A stretch of DNA of 64,000 nucleotides from Mycolicibacterium austroafricanum. Its GTDB lineage: Bacteria; Actinomycetota; Actinomycetes; Mycobacteriales; Mycobacteriaceae. How positions within the stretch are numbered: the first letter of the stretch is position 1; each line of letters opens with the position of its first letter. The position numbers were made by a program, and so were the translations under genes. Of the stretch, positions 44,765 through 54,332 are shown piece after piece. The stretch spans positions 124,001 to 188,000 of the forward strand of contig NZ_HG964451.1 of assembly GCF_000612725.1 (NCBI RefSeq), in the 5' to 3' direction. The notes under the pieces were generated by a model. It was not told the origin of the DNA. It saw only the letters and a list, made by a program, of their open reading frames with translations, and searched no databases.

Positions 44765-45667
44765 TTACTGGTGTGCAGCCTCTGGCTGGGCTGTGTTTGT
44801 AGCGTAGTGGATGGTCTCGTACTCGGTCGGTGGGATGCGGCCCAGGCGGTGCATGAGCCGGTCGGTGTTGTACCAGTGCACCCACTCAGCGGTGAGCAGT
44901 TCGACGTCGGTCAGGCGGTGCAGCGGACCTCGCCGGAACGGTGAGTCGTCGCGGACGGCTTCGGTCTTGTAGAGCCCTATCGTCGTCTCGGCCAGAGCGT
45001 TGTCGAAGGCATCCCCGACTGTGCCGATCGACGCCACCAGTCCGGACAGCGCCAGGGTCTCGCCGAACCGCACGGAGGTGTATTGCGAGCCTGCATCGCT
45101 GTGGTGAATAGTATTGCCCAACAACGGATTACCTTCGTTTATTCGGAGTTGTGCGGCATGGTGGATCGCCTGGCGCGCGAACCTGTCTTCCTTGCTGGCT
45201 GAGCAGGTCCACCCGACGATCCGGCCCGCGAAGGCGTCGATGGCGAACGCGGTGTATACGAACGCTCCGCTGGCCAGGCGGACGTAAGTGAAGTCCGCCA
45301 CCAGCAGTACGTTGGGGGCGGGCACCCGGAACTGGCGTTTGACCAGATCGGCTGCCCGCGCCGCGGCCGGGTCAGCGATCGTGGTGCGAACCTTTTTGCG
45401 GCGGGTGACCCCACGCCAGCCGTTGGCCCGCATCAGGCGTTCCACGGTGCAACGGGCCACGGCGATGCCCTGGCGTTGCAGGTGAGCCCACATCTTGGTG
45501 GCGCCGTACAACGACTCAGGTTTCCGGCGGCCGTGCTCGTCAGGTTCGTAGAAGCCGGCCAGCACTTCGGTGATCACGGTGTCCCAGAGGGTCCGCGCTG
45601 ACGGGGGTCGGGTCAGCCAGGCATAGAAGGTTCTCGGGGCAATCTGGCAGCCGTGCTCGGTGAGCAC
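44765..45667 (-). CDS. IS3-family transposase OrfB (DDE catalytic part)
   Basis: 300 residues from the first in-frame GTG, but the frame is open further upstream through AFIAEHRARFGVAPICR. Production is therefore expected as an OrfA-OrfB fusion by -1 frameshifting, as in IS3 relatives. Integrase core: LLVADFTYVRL (Asp), TIHHSDAGSQYTS (Asp) and NALAETTIGLYKTE (Glu), with the HTH_21 region YGATKMWAHLQRQG before it. Intact. Confidence 0.92.
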   Translation of the reverse strand: MLTEHGCQIAPRTFYAWLTRPPSARTLWDTVITEVLAGFYEPDEHGRRKPESLYGATKMWAHLQRQGIAVARCTVERLMRANGWRGVTRRKKVRTTIADPAAARAADLVKRQFRVPAPNVLLVADFTYVRLASGAFVYTAFAIDAFAGRIVGWTCSASKEDRFARQAIHHAAQLRINEGNPLLGNTIHHSDAGSQYTSVRFGETLALSGLVASIGTVGDAFDNALAETTIGLYKTEAVRDDSPFRRGPLHRLTDVELLTAEWVHWYNTDRLMHRLGRIPPTEYETIHYATNTAQPEAAHQ

Positions 45668-45723
45668 GCGGCAGATCGGAGCGACCCCGAACCGAGCACG
45701 ATGCTCGGCGATGAACGCACAGA

Positions 45724-46035
45724 TCAGTGGTGTCGCGGGTCGCTCTCCCGCACGAAGAAACTTGTTGCCGCCTTGAGGATTTCGATGGTTTCCTCAAGCT
45801 CACGATTCTTACGCTTGAGCTCGCGCAACTCGCGCACCGTATCGGTGGGCACACCGTCACGGACCCCGGTATCCACCTCGGCCTGGTTCACCCAGCGGCG
45901 CAGCGATTCGTAGGACACCCCCAACCGCTTGGCCACCGCGCTGATACAGGCCGTGCGGCTGTCGTACTCCTCGGCATGGTCGGTGACCAACCGCACCGCC
46001 CGGGCCTTGAACTCGTCGTCGTACTTCCTCGGCAT
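45724..46035 (-). CDS. IS3-family transposase OrfA (helix-turn-helix part)
   Basis: 103 residues from the ATG of PRKYDDEFKARAVRL. Helix-turn-helix about 20-45 (ISAVAKRLGVSYESLRRWVNQAE), then a leucine-zipper-like coiled coil (RELRELKRKNRELEETIEILK). It ends just past the region where the OrfB frame takes over. An upstream in-frame ATG lies near the IS end and is less likely. Confidence 0.92.
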   Translation of the reverse strand: MPRKYDDEFKARAVRLVTDHAEEYDSRTACISAVAKRLGVSYESLRRWVNQAEVDTGVRDGVPTDTVRELRELKRKNRELEETIEILKAATSFFVRESDPRHH

Positions 46036-46089
46036 AATGCGAACAACCTTCCCTCGAAAGAAGGTGTGCATCAAACCCGGGGTGGTTCA

Positions 46090-47767
46090 TGGTGTCACCA
46101 TCTGCTGGCTGGTTGGTGAAGCGAACAGACCTGAAATGGCCTCTTGTCGACATGAGGATATCGCCCCCGCTTCCCACGTACAGGTGCACTGTCTGAGCGG
46201 AGTTATCAACAGTAGCCGCAACGAAGGTTGGCGTTTCGGGCTTCAGCGTAAATCCGTGTCGAAAATTGAGCGAACGAATCGCAAGCCCATCAAGATGTAG
46301 AACCTGGCCAAACGTCTCAGCACCAGCTGCACGGCTATCCATGATGGCGTCGCCACCTGTGTCCCATTCCAGCCAAGCTGTATATGTCACGCCTGATGAC
46401 GCGACGAGCGAGATCCGTGACAAAACTTGGCTACGCGCGTCGAAGTCGTAATACATTCCGGCACTGTCTGATTGACGGGCAGGACGGGTCGGAGAACGGT
46501 CGGCATAGATGTTCACGCTTCGGGGATGGACGTAGGCAAGGTCATCCCTAGGCAACGGTGACACCCTGACAACTCGCAATGACCGACGAATGTCCACACC
46601 TACTCCACTGGTGTAGTTGATGTACAAGGCATCGTCTGGTCCCGCTATGAACTGCGGGTAGTTCATTGAGGTGTCCTTGCCAGAGAAGTTGACCCCTGGT
46701 ACGAAATCATCAACTCCCTGTCTGCTCACAAACAGGGAGCCGTTACGCCGGCCAGTCAGCGACAACCTCTGGTTAGGTGTTTGGTCAGATCTCTGTGGAT
46801 GATCCGCATGCACCATCACCCACCGACTCGCCGAGATACGGCGGGCAAAACCACGCGAGGACGGCACCAGCAGCTTCGTCGACACCGAGGATGAAAAGGT
46901 GTTACCTCCGTCCTTGCTCTCGGCGACCAATAGGAAGTCGGGATCCGCAGCGAGGGTGTTCAGGTTGCGGCTGTACACGTAGACATGGCCAGCCCGGCTC
47001 TGCACCACGAAGGGCTCCCATGCACAAAAATCCCCGAAGGCCGATGTATCGATCAAAGTCATCGACCAAGTACTGCCATCGGTGGTGCTCATGAGTGCAT
47101 TGAACTTCAGCGAGCGTAGGAAACTGTCTGCCGCAGGCGTCTGATTCGACTCCGTTCGGCTGTAAATGGTGAGCGGGCAGACCAGAACACCATCAGCCAG
47201 AAAGATGGGGTTCTGACTGAAGAATGGCAACCAGTCGGATATCCCGCCATAGCTCGCACGCGCGCTCCGCCCGGGAGTGAGGTCGCCCGACGCTATTTGA
47301 GAAGTGATCGCCGCCAATCCATCGAACTCGAAGCGAAAGTTCGTCCACTTGCCCATTGGCGAAGCGAGTTTCGACACATACCCGTCTGCAGCAGTCCAAG
47401 TGCACCAAAGTTCTTCGCCCACGACTACTAAGTTCGGCTGCCATTGCAGGGCGGGACCGCCGATCGGATTCTCACAGTACGCACTGTCCCCAAACGGTCT
47501 GATTGCCGGCGTCCACTCAATCCCATTGGTTGACGTGGTGAGATAGATCTGCTGGCCCGGAGAGCCTTCAGTCATGCCCTCAGTGGTGCCATCCATCACC
47601 GCCCAGAACTTCCCGCCGTAGTACGCGAGAGACGAGTTCGAAACGTACGTGAGGCCGCTCGGGTCGTCATAGGGGTTCACCACCATGGTCGTGGTGATGT
47701 CGGGGTCATAGATCGCGTAGTCCATAGTCAACTTGCGTCTAGTCTTCGCGAGTCTGCCCGTCGCCAC
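46090..47767 (-). pseudogene. N-terminal part of an IS-interrupted sialidase/LamG-like protein
   Basis: About 560 residues before the IS. A five/six-bladed propeller pattern with Asp-box-like turns (STTDGSTWS, SKDGGNTFS, TTSTNGIEW) suggests a sialidase or glycosyl-hydrolase-43-like fold, followed by a LamG domain (MYYDFDARSQVLSRISLVAS ... TFVAATVDNSAQTVHLYVG). The frame then runs into the IS end and adds unrelated residues. No signal peptide is evident. Start uncertain: GTG at 47767 or ATG at 47725. Intact, the product would have been about 870 residues, probably binding or trimming the polysaccharide. Confidence 0.8.
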
Positions 47768-48194
47768 AAATCGGCTACGCCAGCCTGTGGCTTGTCCCGA
47801 GACTGCCGCAAGGTCGAGCTGCTTACGTCATCTCCTGCGTGGCCCTAGCGCACTCCTTCCAAGGCGGTCAGGAACAACGCACCCCAGTCAAGCCTTCTTT
47901 CGCAGCTTCCGACGCGGGTGAATTCAGGGCCGCATACTGCTGTGTGACGAGCGCCGACCGCAACAATCTAAACAAAACACCGTGCGACGGATTCGCTATC
48001 CACGCAAAACGTGGGGCCATACAGGTTGGGCATCAACCTGAAGGTTCGTTCGGCACCCGATGCGGCCCCGACGTGTGCAGCACCGCGACCGACATCTGGT
48101 CACGTGTCACTCTCGGATCCGCGATCTAGCCTCGCCGCATGTCCAACTCCGCCCGGCCGTGGCGGGTAACGCACATTGGGGCTAGCCTAAAGTC
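47768..48194. other. 427-bp divergent intergenic region
   Basis: No gene is seen. It should contain the promoters for the interrupted sialidase-like gene (leftwards) and the methyltransferase gene (rightwards). The right end has TAGCCT at 48183-48188, 6 nt before the GTG, a leaderless-type -10 box. Confidence 0.5.
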
Positions 48195-48995
48195 GTGATC
48201 GATCTGGGGGAATACGACACCGACAAGTCAGAGCTCTACCTCGACCGCTATACGCGGGAGTTCGGGCACCTGTTCGGAGAAGAGGTTGCACTTCTCGAGC
48301 TGGGCGTTCAACGCGGTGGCTCAATGTATCTCTGGCGAGATCTGTTTCCGTACGGGCAGATAGCAGGGCTGGACTTAAACCACATTCCTGTCGATGATGA
48401 CTCTGGGCGCATCCACGTATATCAAGGATTCCAGCAGGACACGGCGGTTCTTAACCGCATCGGCTCTGAAGTGGCGCCTAAGGGCTTCGACATCATCATT
48501 GATGATGCCTCGCACCTTGGCGAGTACACCCGCGACTCTTTTTGGCATCTGTTCCGTCATCATCTAAAGCCTGGCGGTATATACGTCATCGACGATTGGG
48601 GTTGCGCCTATTGGAGCGATTGGGCGGACGGGCATCGCTACACTGGGCGTCGCGAAGCGATTGGCGATTTCGGGACTGACCAGGTCACTGATCCTCGCGA
48701 GGCAGGTATTCGCGAGCGTGTCCGCCGTTCTGTGCGGGGCGCTGCACGCCCGATCGCAGCCAAAGTTCCGCCGAAGTATCGTCCGACCCTGGAGAAGCTT
48801 TATATGCGCGTGGAGGGTGCTGCGATCCAGACACGATTTAAAAGTCACGACTACGGCATGGCGGGGGTCGTCAAACAACTCGTTGATGCGGTATCGATTG
48901 GTTCAATCGACCGAGGAAAAGTCTCCGTCGATAATCGAATCGAAAGTATCCATGTTTACGACGCCCAAGTATTCGTGCATAAGCGTAGGGACTGA
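48195..48995 (+). CDS. Class I SAM-dependent methyltransferase (macrocin-O-methyltransferase-like)
   Basis: 266 residues; GTG start, leaderless. TDKSELYLDRYTREFGHLF followed by LLELGVQRGGSMYLWRDLFP (motif I), GLDLNHIPVDDD, FDIIIDDASHLGEYT and HLKPGGIYVIDDWG match the family of sugar O-methyltransferases related to TylE/MycE and mycobacterial Rv1498c-like proteins. The metal-binding Asp pair in IIDDASH is present. It probably methylates a sugar of the repeat unit. Confidence 0.82.
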   Translation: MIDLGEYDTDKSELYLDRYTREFGHLFGEEVALLELGVQRGGSMYLWRDLFPYGQIAGLDLNHIPVDDDSGRIHVYQGFQQDTAVLNRIGSEVAPKGFDIIIDDASHLGEYTRDSFWHLFRHHLKPGGIYVIDDWGCAYWSDWADGHRYTGRREAIGDFGTDQVTDPREAGIRERVRRSVRGAARPIAAKVPPKYRPTLEKLYMRVEGAAIQTRFKSHDYGMAGVVKQLVDAVSIGSIDRGKVSVDNRIESIHVYDAQVFVHKRRD

Positions 48996-49105
48996 TCAAC
49001 CACGCAATACATCAGCATTCCCACTCGATATTCGACCAACTATCTCTTGGTGCAACGCCGCACAATTTGTGCTCGCGCGTGTATCACTTCCTGCAATGAG
49101 GATTC

Positions 49106-50254
49106 ATGCCCAGCCTGACCGATGACCGCCCGACTGTCCGGATACTCGGAACACACGGCGTGCCGGCGAACTACGGTGGGTTCGAAACCGCGGCAGAGAA
49201 TGTCGCACGCTACCTTGTCGACCACGGCTGGCGCGCCATCGTGTATTGCCAAACGGACCACGGCGGCCCCATTTACGAGGACGAATGGAACGGCATCGAC
49301 CGAGTGAACATCTCCGTGCCGGATCTCGGCTGGACCGGCACCGCCAAATTCGACTGGCTTTCGATCCGTCACGCCGTCAAGCACCGCGACGTGTGCCTGA
49401 CCTTCGGCTACAACACCGGAATCTTTAACATCCTGCAGCGCGTGTACCGAGTTCCAAATGTTATCAACATGGATGGAATCGAATGGTCGCGCAAACGATG
49501 GGGCCTCTTTCGGCAGGCCATCCTCTACGTGAACGAGCGATTTGCGGCCCTCTTCGGCAACGAACTGATCGCCGATCACCCGGAACTTAACACCTACCTG
49601 CGGACCCGCGCTCCTGCTCGAAAGATCACGACGATTACGTACGGCGGATATCGAATCGACGACGCGCCAACAGTTTCGGTCGAAGCCGTGGGCCTGAGAC
49701 CAAACAACTACCTCACGCTCATCGCTCGCCCAATCCCGGAGAACTCGATACTTGAACTCGTTCAAGGTTTCTCAGCGAAGAAGCGCGGAGTCCAGCTCGC
49801 CATCCTCGGGGACTATGACGGTGATTCTGACCCGTATCATCAGAAGGTACTCGATGTCGCCAGCGACGAAGTTGCTTTCCTAGGCGCCATCTACGATCCG
49901 GCGACAGTGCAAGCCCTTCGCTACCACTCGCTCGGATATTTACACGGGCACACCGTGGGCGGAACCAATCCCTCTCTCGTCGAAGCACTGGCCGCTGGCA
50001 ATCCGGTAATTGCCCACGACAACAAGTACAACACCTGGGTGGCGGGAGATGCCGGGCTCTTCTTCAGCTCCGCCGCGGACGCCGAGAGGTGCATCGACGT
50101 CCTGCTGGGCGACCGGGATCTAGCCGAGGCCAAGAGCCGGAACGCGCTCAGTCGATTCGAAAGTGAATTCACCTGGGACCATGTGGCGGGGCAGTACGAA
50201 GCGTTGCTGCGAAAGAGCCTACGGCGGCGTCGGCTGCGCAAAGAACGAGTCTGA
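49106..50254 (+). CDS. DUF1972-type glycosyltransferase, probable rhamnosyltransferase
   Basis: 382 residues; ATG with GAGG upstream. VRILGTHGVPANYGGFETAAENVARYL is the DUF1972 signature of WchF-like beta-1,4-rhamnosyltransferases. It is followed by a GT4 domain with GYLHGHTVGGTNPSLVEALAAGNPVIAHD as the donor site. With rmlA/B/CD nearby, rhamnose transfer is likely. First of a plus-strand run with tight spacing (8 nt to the next gene). Confidence 0.86.
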   Translation: MPSLTDDRPTVRILGTHGVPANYGGFETAAENVARYLVDHGWRAIVYCQTDHGGPIYEDEWNGIDRVNISVPDLGWTGTAKFDWLSIRHAVKHRDVCLTFGYNTGIFNILQRVYRVPNVINMDGIEWSRKRWGLFRQAILYVNERFAALFGNELIADHPELNTYLRTRAPARKITTITYGGYRIDDAPTVSVEAVGLRPNNYLTLIARPIPENSILELVQGFSAKKRGVQLAILGDYDGDSDPYHQKVLDVASDEVAFLGAIYDPATVQALRYHSLGYLHGHTVGGTNPSLVEALAAGNPVIAHDNKYNTWVAGDAGLFFSSAADAERCIDVLLGDRDLAEAKSRNALSRFESEFTWDHVAGQYEALLRKSLRRRRLRKERV

Positions 50255-50262
50255 AGGGGAAA

Positions 50263-51402
50263 ATGGTCAACGTCGGAATCATCGGCCTCGGGAAAATGGG
50301 TTTGTCTCAGTTCTCGATCATCAATGCACATCATGACGTCAAGGTCGTCGGCGTATGCGATTCAAGCAGTTACATTCTTGACATTCTTGGCAAGTACACC
50401 GGCGTAGACACCTATACCGACCTCGAGAAGATGTTGCAGTCGACCAATATGGATGCCGCGGTGATCTCCACGCCGTCGAAGTTCCACGCGCCGATGGTGC
50501 GCGACTGCCTCGAGCGCGGCATCCACGTGTTCTGCGAGAAACCGTTTTGCCTCGATCCAGCGGATTCAGCCGCCCTGGCTGACCTAGCGCGCCGGAAGAG
50601 TCTGGTCACTCAGGTTGGCTACCACAACCGCCATGTTGGAGCATTCGCCGAGGTCAAGAGACTGCTCGACCTTGGTGTCCTAGGACGTGTGACGCACGTT
50701 CTCGGTGAGGCGTACGGACCGGTAGTTCTTAAACCCAAAGGCAGCACATGGCGGAGCAAGAAGGACGAAGGCGGTGGCGCACTCTATGACTACGCGGCGC
50801 ATCCGGCCGACTTGATGACTTGGTACTTCGGGCGCCCCATGTCTGTTTCCGGAACCGTTCTCGGACAGGTCTTTTCCTCGGAGACTGAAGACGAAGTGTT
50901 CACAACAGTGAGATGGCCGAGCGGCGTGAGCGGCCAGTTGTCGGTCAGTTGGTCGGACGAATCGCACCGAAAGATGACGACGCGGGTGTCGATCTGGGGC
51001 ACTAACGGCAAGATCTTCGCTGACCGCCAGGAAGTCCAGGTGTATCTACGCGACGACGCGCTGGCACCAAACGGGTACGGGAAGGGTTGGACGGTTCGCT
51101 ACACGACCGAACTTACCAACGACGTCGACTTTTACGTTCGCGGCGAGGAATACTCAGCCCAACTGGACACGTGGTTGAAGCGGGTCAGCGAGCACGCCGT
51201 GTCCGGTTCTTCGGATTTCACCGAGGCGTGCATCACCGACGAACTGCTGTATGCAATCCTCCACAGCGTGGACGGCAGCGTTCGCACCCTCGGCAGTCAA
51301 AGCGACGATCGTGACCGGCCGCCCGAGAAGATTCCGCGGGTGCTGAGTTGGTTCAGGCACCGCCGTCGTGCAGGTGGCACGCGCGTCGGAAGGAACAGAT
51401 GA
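50263..51402 (+). CDS. Gfo/Idh/MocA-family oxidoreductase
   Basis: 379 residues; AAGGGGAAA upstream of ATG. NAD-binding NVGIIGLGKMGLSQFSII, VISTPSKFHAPMVRDCLERG and the family motif VFCEKPFCLD (Glu-Lys-Pro), then GYHNRHVGAFAEVK. Such enzymes oxidise or reduce ring positions of nucleotide sugars. It lies 3 nt before the TIM-barrel gene; the two probably work together on one sugar. Confidence 0.87.
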   Translation: MVNVGIIGLGKMGLSQFSIINAHHDVKVVGVCDSSSYILDILGKYTGVDTYTDLEKMLQSTNMDAAVISTPSKFHAPMVRDCLERGIHVFCEKPFCLDPADSAALADLARRKSLVTQVGYHNRHVGAFAEVKRLLDLGVLGRVTHVLGEAYGPVVLKPKGSTWRSKKDEGGGALYDYAAHPADLMTWYFGRPMSVSGTVLGQVFSSETEDEVFTTVRWPSGVSGQLSVSWSDESHRKMTTRVSIWGTNGKIFADRQEVQVYLRDDALAPNGYGKGWTVRYTTELTNDVDFYVRGEEYSAQLDTWLKRVSEHAVSGSSDFTEACITDELLYAILHSVDGSVRTLGSQSDDRDRPPEKIPRVLSWFRHRRRAGGTRVGRNR

Positions 51403-51405
51403 ACA

Positions 51406-52272
51406 ATGGATCGCCTCCTTTTTGGTGACAACCAGTTCTTCGGCGTTAACCATATGTCAGAAGAGAAGGCACGCGCCCAGGCAATGCGGTTCCAGTCGAC
51501 CGACGCCATCATTTCGGTGCTCGACGCCGCCTACGACGCCGGGGTGACGACGTTCATGTGCACTACGCATGACCGAATCGCCGATGTGGCCGACCGAATC
51601 CGGGCAAACCCCGAACGCTACGACAAGCAGCAGTTCTTTCCTTGTATGCCCTATGCCCATAAGTACGCAAACGCGATGGCCGAGGTCGGCACCTTCGGTG
51701 CGATCCGCCAGTTCCTTCCCGATGGCGGCTTCCTCGATGCGGCTATGCGCGGTGGAAAGTCGTTTGCCCGCAAGGATATCGAAGGCGTGATCACACTTCT
51801 GATCGACGCCGAGATGAAGATGTTCGTAGACCTCAAGACTCCGGTCGTGTTCCTGCAGAACGTCGTGGTCGATTTCCTACTCGGTATGGGTTTCACCGAG
51901 GCCTTCCGGATCTTCGCCGAGCACGTAACAAAGAAATACGACGCGGACCCAGGCTTCATCACGATGAACATGCCGCGCCTACTCGACGCTCTAGACACCG
52001 TCGGGGTCGAAAACCCGATCGTCTGCTCAAACATCAACAAAATCGGGTTCCGCATGTCCGGGGGTATCGACAGTTACATCGACGCCCTGAGCAATCGAAA
52101 GTTCCGGGCGGTGGCGATGTCCGTGTTCGCCTCCGGGGCCATCCGCCCCGATGAGGCGATCGAATGGGTGGCGAATCTACCCAACATCGAATCGATCGTC
52201 TTCGGCGCATCGAGCCGGGCCAATATCGAGTCCACGGCCGAACTGGTCAAGAAGTACTGGCCGACCTCTTAA
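51406..52272 (+). CDS. TIM-barrel protein of unknown function, paired with Gfo/Idh/MocA
   Basis: 288 residues; AGGA upstream of ATG. DRLLFGDNQFFGVNHMSEEKARAQ, YDAGVTTFMCTTHDR and the C-terminal SIVFGASSRANIESTAELVKKYW recall aldo-keto-reductase-like barrels, but no catalytic Tyr/Lys/His set is evident. Proteins with this opening occur in polysaccharide loci; I do not know a characterised one. Confidence 0.75.
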   Translation: MDRLLFGDNQFFGVNHMSEEKARAQAMRFQSTDAIISVLDAAYDAGVTTFMCTTHDRIADVADRIRANPERYDKQQFFPCMPYAHKYANAMAEVGTFGAIRQFLPDGGFLDAAMRGGKSFARKDIEGVITLLIDAEMKMFVDLKTPVVFLQNVVVDFLLGMGFTEAFRIFAEHVTKKYDADPGFITMNMPRLLDALDTVGVENPIVCSNINKIGFRMSGGIDSYIDALSNRKFRAVAMSVFASGAIRPDEAIEWVANLPNIESIVFGASSRANIESTAELVKKYWPTS

Positions 52273-52295
52273 GAAAGCACTCATTGGCCTTTCGT

Positions 52296-53288
52296 ATGAG
52301 CGACAACGAGATACTAATCCTAAACCCGCTGAAATCGACTCTAAGGCACTACGAACGTGAACTTGTCAACACGCTAAAGGTCGCGGGTTATCACTCCGTC
52401 AGCATGATCCCCGTCGTCCAAGCTGATGGAGTATCTGGCATAAAAGAGAGACTGCGGATTGCGGCCGCCAGTCTGATTGAGCGCACTCGCCTCGGTTTAT
52501 CCATCCGAGGCCAATTGATCATTGTTACTTGGCCGATGTTCGGATACCTCGACCCGCTTTCGCTCTGGATTCTATGCCGACGTAATAGAGTTCACTTTAT
52601 CCTGCATGACCCGACGCCACTTCGCCACGAACTCGGCCACTCACGCCTGTCGCGACATCTGTTCAAATTGGCGATCATAACCACGCACAGTCAGGTTATC
52701 TATCACACGGAGTTGGCGCAGAAGACCGGGCAACTGCTGTGTGGCATCTCGGGCGTCATTGCACCGCACCCGATCCTCACCAGCCCAACCAAACACAATT
52801 CGCCCACAATTGTATCCGTAGGTAACCACACAATTAGGGTTCTCGGACAGTACAAACAGACGCGGGCTGTCGGAGCCCTCGAAGCAATCGCCAGAGACAA
52901 TGCCAGAGGGTTCCGTCTGGAGATTCACGGAAGAGGGTGGCCTCCAGTAAAAGGCTGGGCGGTATCCGACAGATTCGTATCCGAGGGAGCTTTCGACTCA
53001 CTGCTCCAATCATCGAACTGCGTTGTCATTCCCTATGATTCGTTCTTCCAGAGCGGTGTCGCCGTTCGCAGCTTGGAGCACGGCGTGCCTGTTGTCGCAC
53101 CAAGGCACGAACATATCGTCGAGCTGTACGGCTCCGACTGGCCCGGGTTGGTGGATAACGAAAATGATTGGTACGAAGCGATTCTGCGTGTGCTAGCAGC
53201 TGACCGGAGGAGCCTTGAGAAACGCGTCGACGAAGTACGCACAAGTACTGGTCATGGGTGGTCAAAAATTCTCGACCGCCAAACCTAG
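52296..53288 (+). CDS. Glycosyltransferase-like protein (GT-B)
   Basis: 330 residues from ATG; a longer in-frame reading overlaps the previous gene. N-terminal half: ILILNPLKSTLRHYERELVNTLK; C-terminal half: a donor-domain pattern with VSVGNHTIRVLGQYKQTRAV, DRFVSEGAFDSLLQSSNCVVIPYDSFFQSGVAVRSLEHGVPVVAPRH. This is the arrangement of GT4-like enzymes acting on rhamnose or hexoses. Composition is less GC-rich than its neighbours, hinting at transfer. Confidence 0.7.
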   Translation: MSDNEILILNPLKSTLRHYERELVNTLKVAGYHSVSMIPVVQADGVSGIKERLRIAAASLIERTRLGLSIRGQLIIVTWPMFGYLDPLSLWILCRRNRVHFILHDPTPLRHELGHSRLSRHLFKLAIITTHSQVIYHTELAQKTGQLLCGISGVIAPHPILTSPTKHNSPTIVSVGNHTIRVLGQYKQTRAVGALEAIARDNARGFRLEIHGRGWPPVKGWAVSDRFVSEGAFDSLLQSSNCVVIPYDSFFQSGVAVRSLEHGVPVVAPRHEHIVELYGSDWPGLVDNENDWYEAILRVLAADRRSLEKRVDEVRTSTGHGWSKILDRQT

Positions 53289-53294
53289 GCTGGG

Positions 53295-54158
53295 CTAACC
53301 GCCGAACTCACCTTGGGTAGCCCCGCGGATCCCTGCACCGATTACGAACACCGCGCCAGCGTCTGGTTCGTGAGCACGCGGTAGCCCTTGACGCGACGTT
53401 GTAACGAAGAGGACGCGGTAATCATCACCCCCGAAAGCGCACGAACTTGGCTGACTTACACCAGGTATAACGATCGTCTCTACGAGTCGACCAAACTCGT
53501 CATAGTGGTTGACAGCGCCAGCACCCCATAGCGCTATCCATAGGCCGCCGGCCTCATCAATCGCCATCCCGTCAGGAACACCTTGCACGACATCGCCAAG
53601 ATCTATGTGTGTCCTACGGTCTAGCCATGCCCCAGACTGAGGATCAACGGTAAACAAGTCGACGCGACGCGTCGGGGAATCGACGTAGAAGACGCGTGTC
53701 CCATCCGCAGACCATTGGACCCCGTTCGAGATAGAGACTGGGGAGAGGAGCGGCGTGACCTCCCGATCCGGTGTCACGCGGTAGACAGCACCCGCTCCTG
53801 GTCGACCATCGTGCGCCATCGTGCCAATAATGAAGTTGCCCAATGGGTCACATCCACCGTCGTTGGTCCTTACCGTGGGATCATCGACCACCTCCGCGAT
53901 GCTCTCGAAATTCGAGAGTGAATCGTCTACGACGGCAAGCCCGTGCTCGGTTGCCACGATGAAGCCCGCCTGCACTCGACGCCTAATGACAGTGGCAACC
54001 CGACCGGGCACCGCGTAGCGCTCCACCACACCGTCACCACCGACCGCGACCACAGCGGGCGCGAGAACATCCATACAGAGGAGCCGACCACTACGAGAAT
54101 CCCAGAAAGGCCCCTCACCGTGATAGGCGAACGATTCTGTCAACCGTTCAGCGCAGCG
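53295..54158 (-). CDS. SMP-30/gluconolactonase-family protein
   Basis: 287 residues from an ATG preceded by AGGGA; the longer reading upstream lacks support. Six-bladed propeller with the metal ligands in YHGEGPFWD (Glu), SISNGVQWS (Asn) and GVPDGMAIDE (Asp), and the substrate-side RTNDGGCDPLGNFIIGTM. Family members hydrolyse sugar lactones. Convergent with the glycosyltransferase-like gene and divergent from FkbM; a link to the polysaccharide is not obvious. Confidence 0.85.
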   Translation of the reverse strand, partial: RCAERLTESFAYHGEGPFWDSRSGRLLCMDVLAPAVVAVGGDGVVERYAVPGRVATVIRRRVQAGFIVATEHGLAVVDDSLSNFESIAEVVDDPTVRTNDGGCDPLGNFIIGTMAHDGRPGAGAVYRVTPDREVTPLLSPVSISNGVQWSADGTRVFYVDSPTRRVDLFTVDPQSGAWLDRRTHIDLGDVVQGVPDGMAIDEAGGLWIALWGAGAVNHYDEFGRLVETIVIPGVSQPSSCAFGGDDYRVLFVTTSRQGLPRAHEPDAGAVFVIGAGIRGATQGEFGG

Positions 54159-54332
54159 CATGGAAATCCCCTGTGGTATCTCGTTGGCTCCGATGATACC
54201 CACAGCGGTTCGCATCCATCGGGTCACGTTGCGGTTCGTCCGCGCGTTCCGTTTTCTGCCCGTGCCTTCGATCTGAATCCCAGGCGCGATCTGCAACAGT
54301 TGGACTCAAGATCAACGTGTTAGATTTCACGG

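Larger units (their letters stand above)
44735..46089 (-). mobile_element. IS3-family element, IS6110-like, 1355 bp
   Basis: Terminal inverted repeats of 27 bp (44735-44761 and 46063-46089) match at 25 of 27 and begin TGAA(T/C)C, as in IS6110, whose length (1355 bp) it shares as I recall. Target duplication TGG at 44732-44734 and 46090-46092. It encodes OrfA and OrfB in overlapping frames. The boundaries are confirmed because removal restores an open frame in the host gene. Confidence 0.93.

Noticed and set aside
44741..46083. CCCGGG seen as a 6-bp palindromic target duplication of the IS3 element
   Set aside because: The inverted repeat extends outward to TGAA, giving a TGG duplication that restores the reading frame; CCCGGG is part of the terminal repeat.
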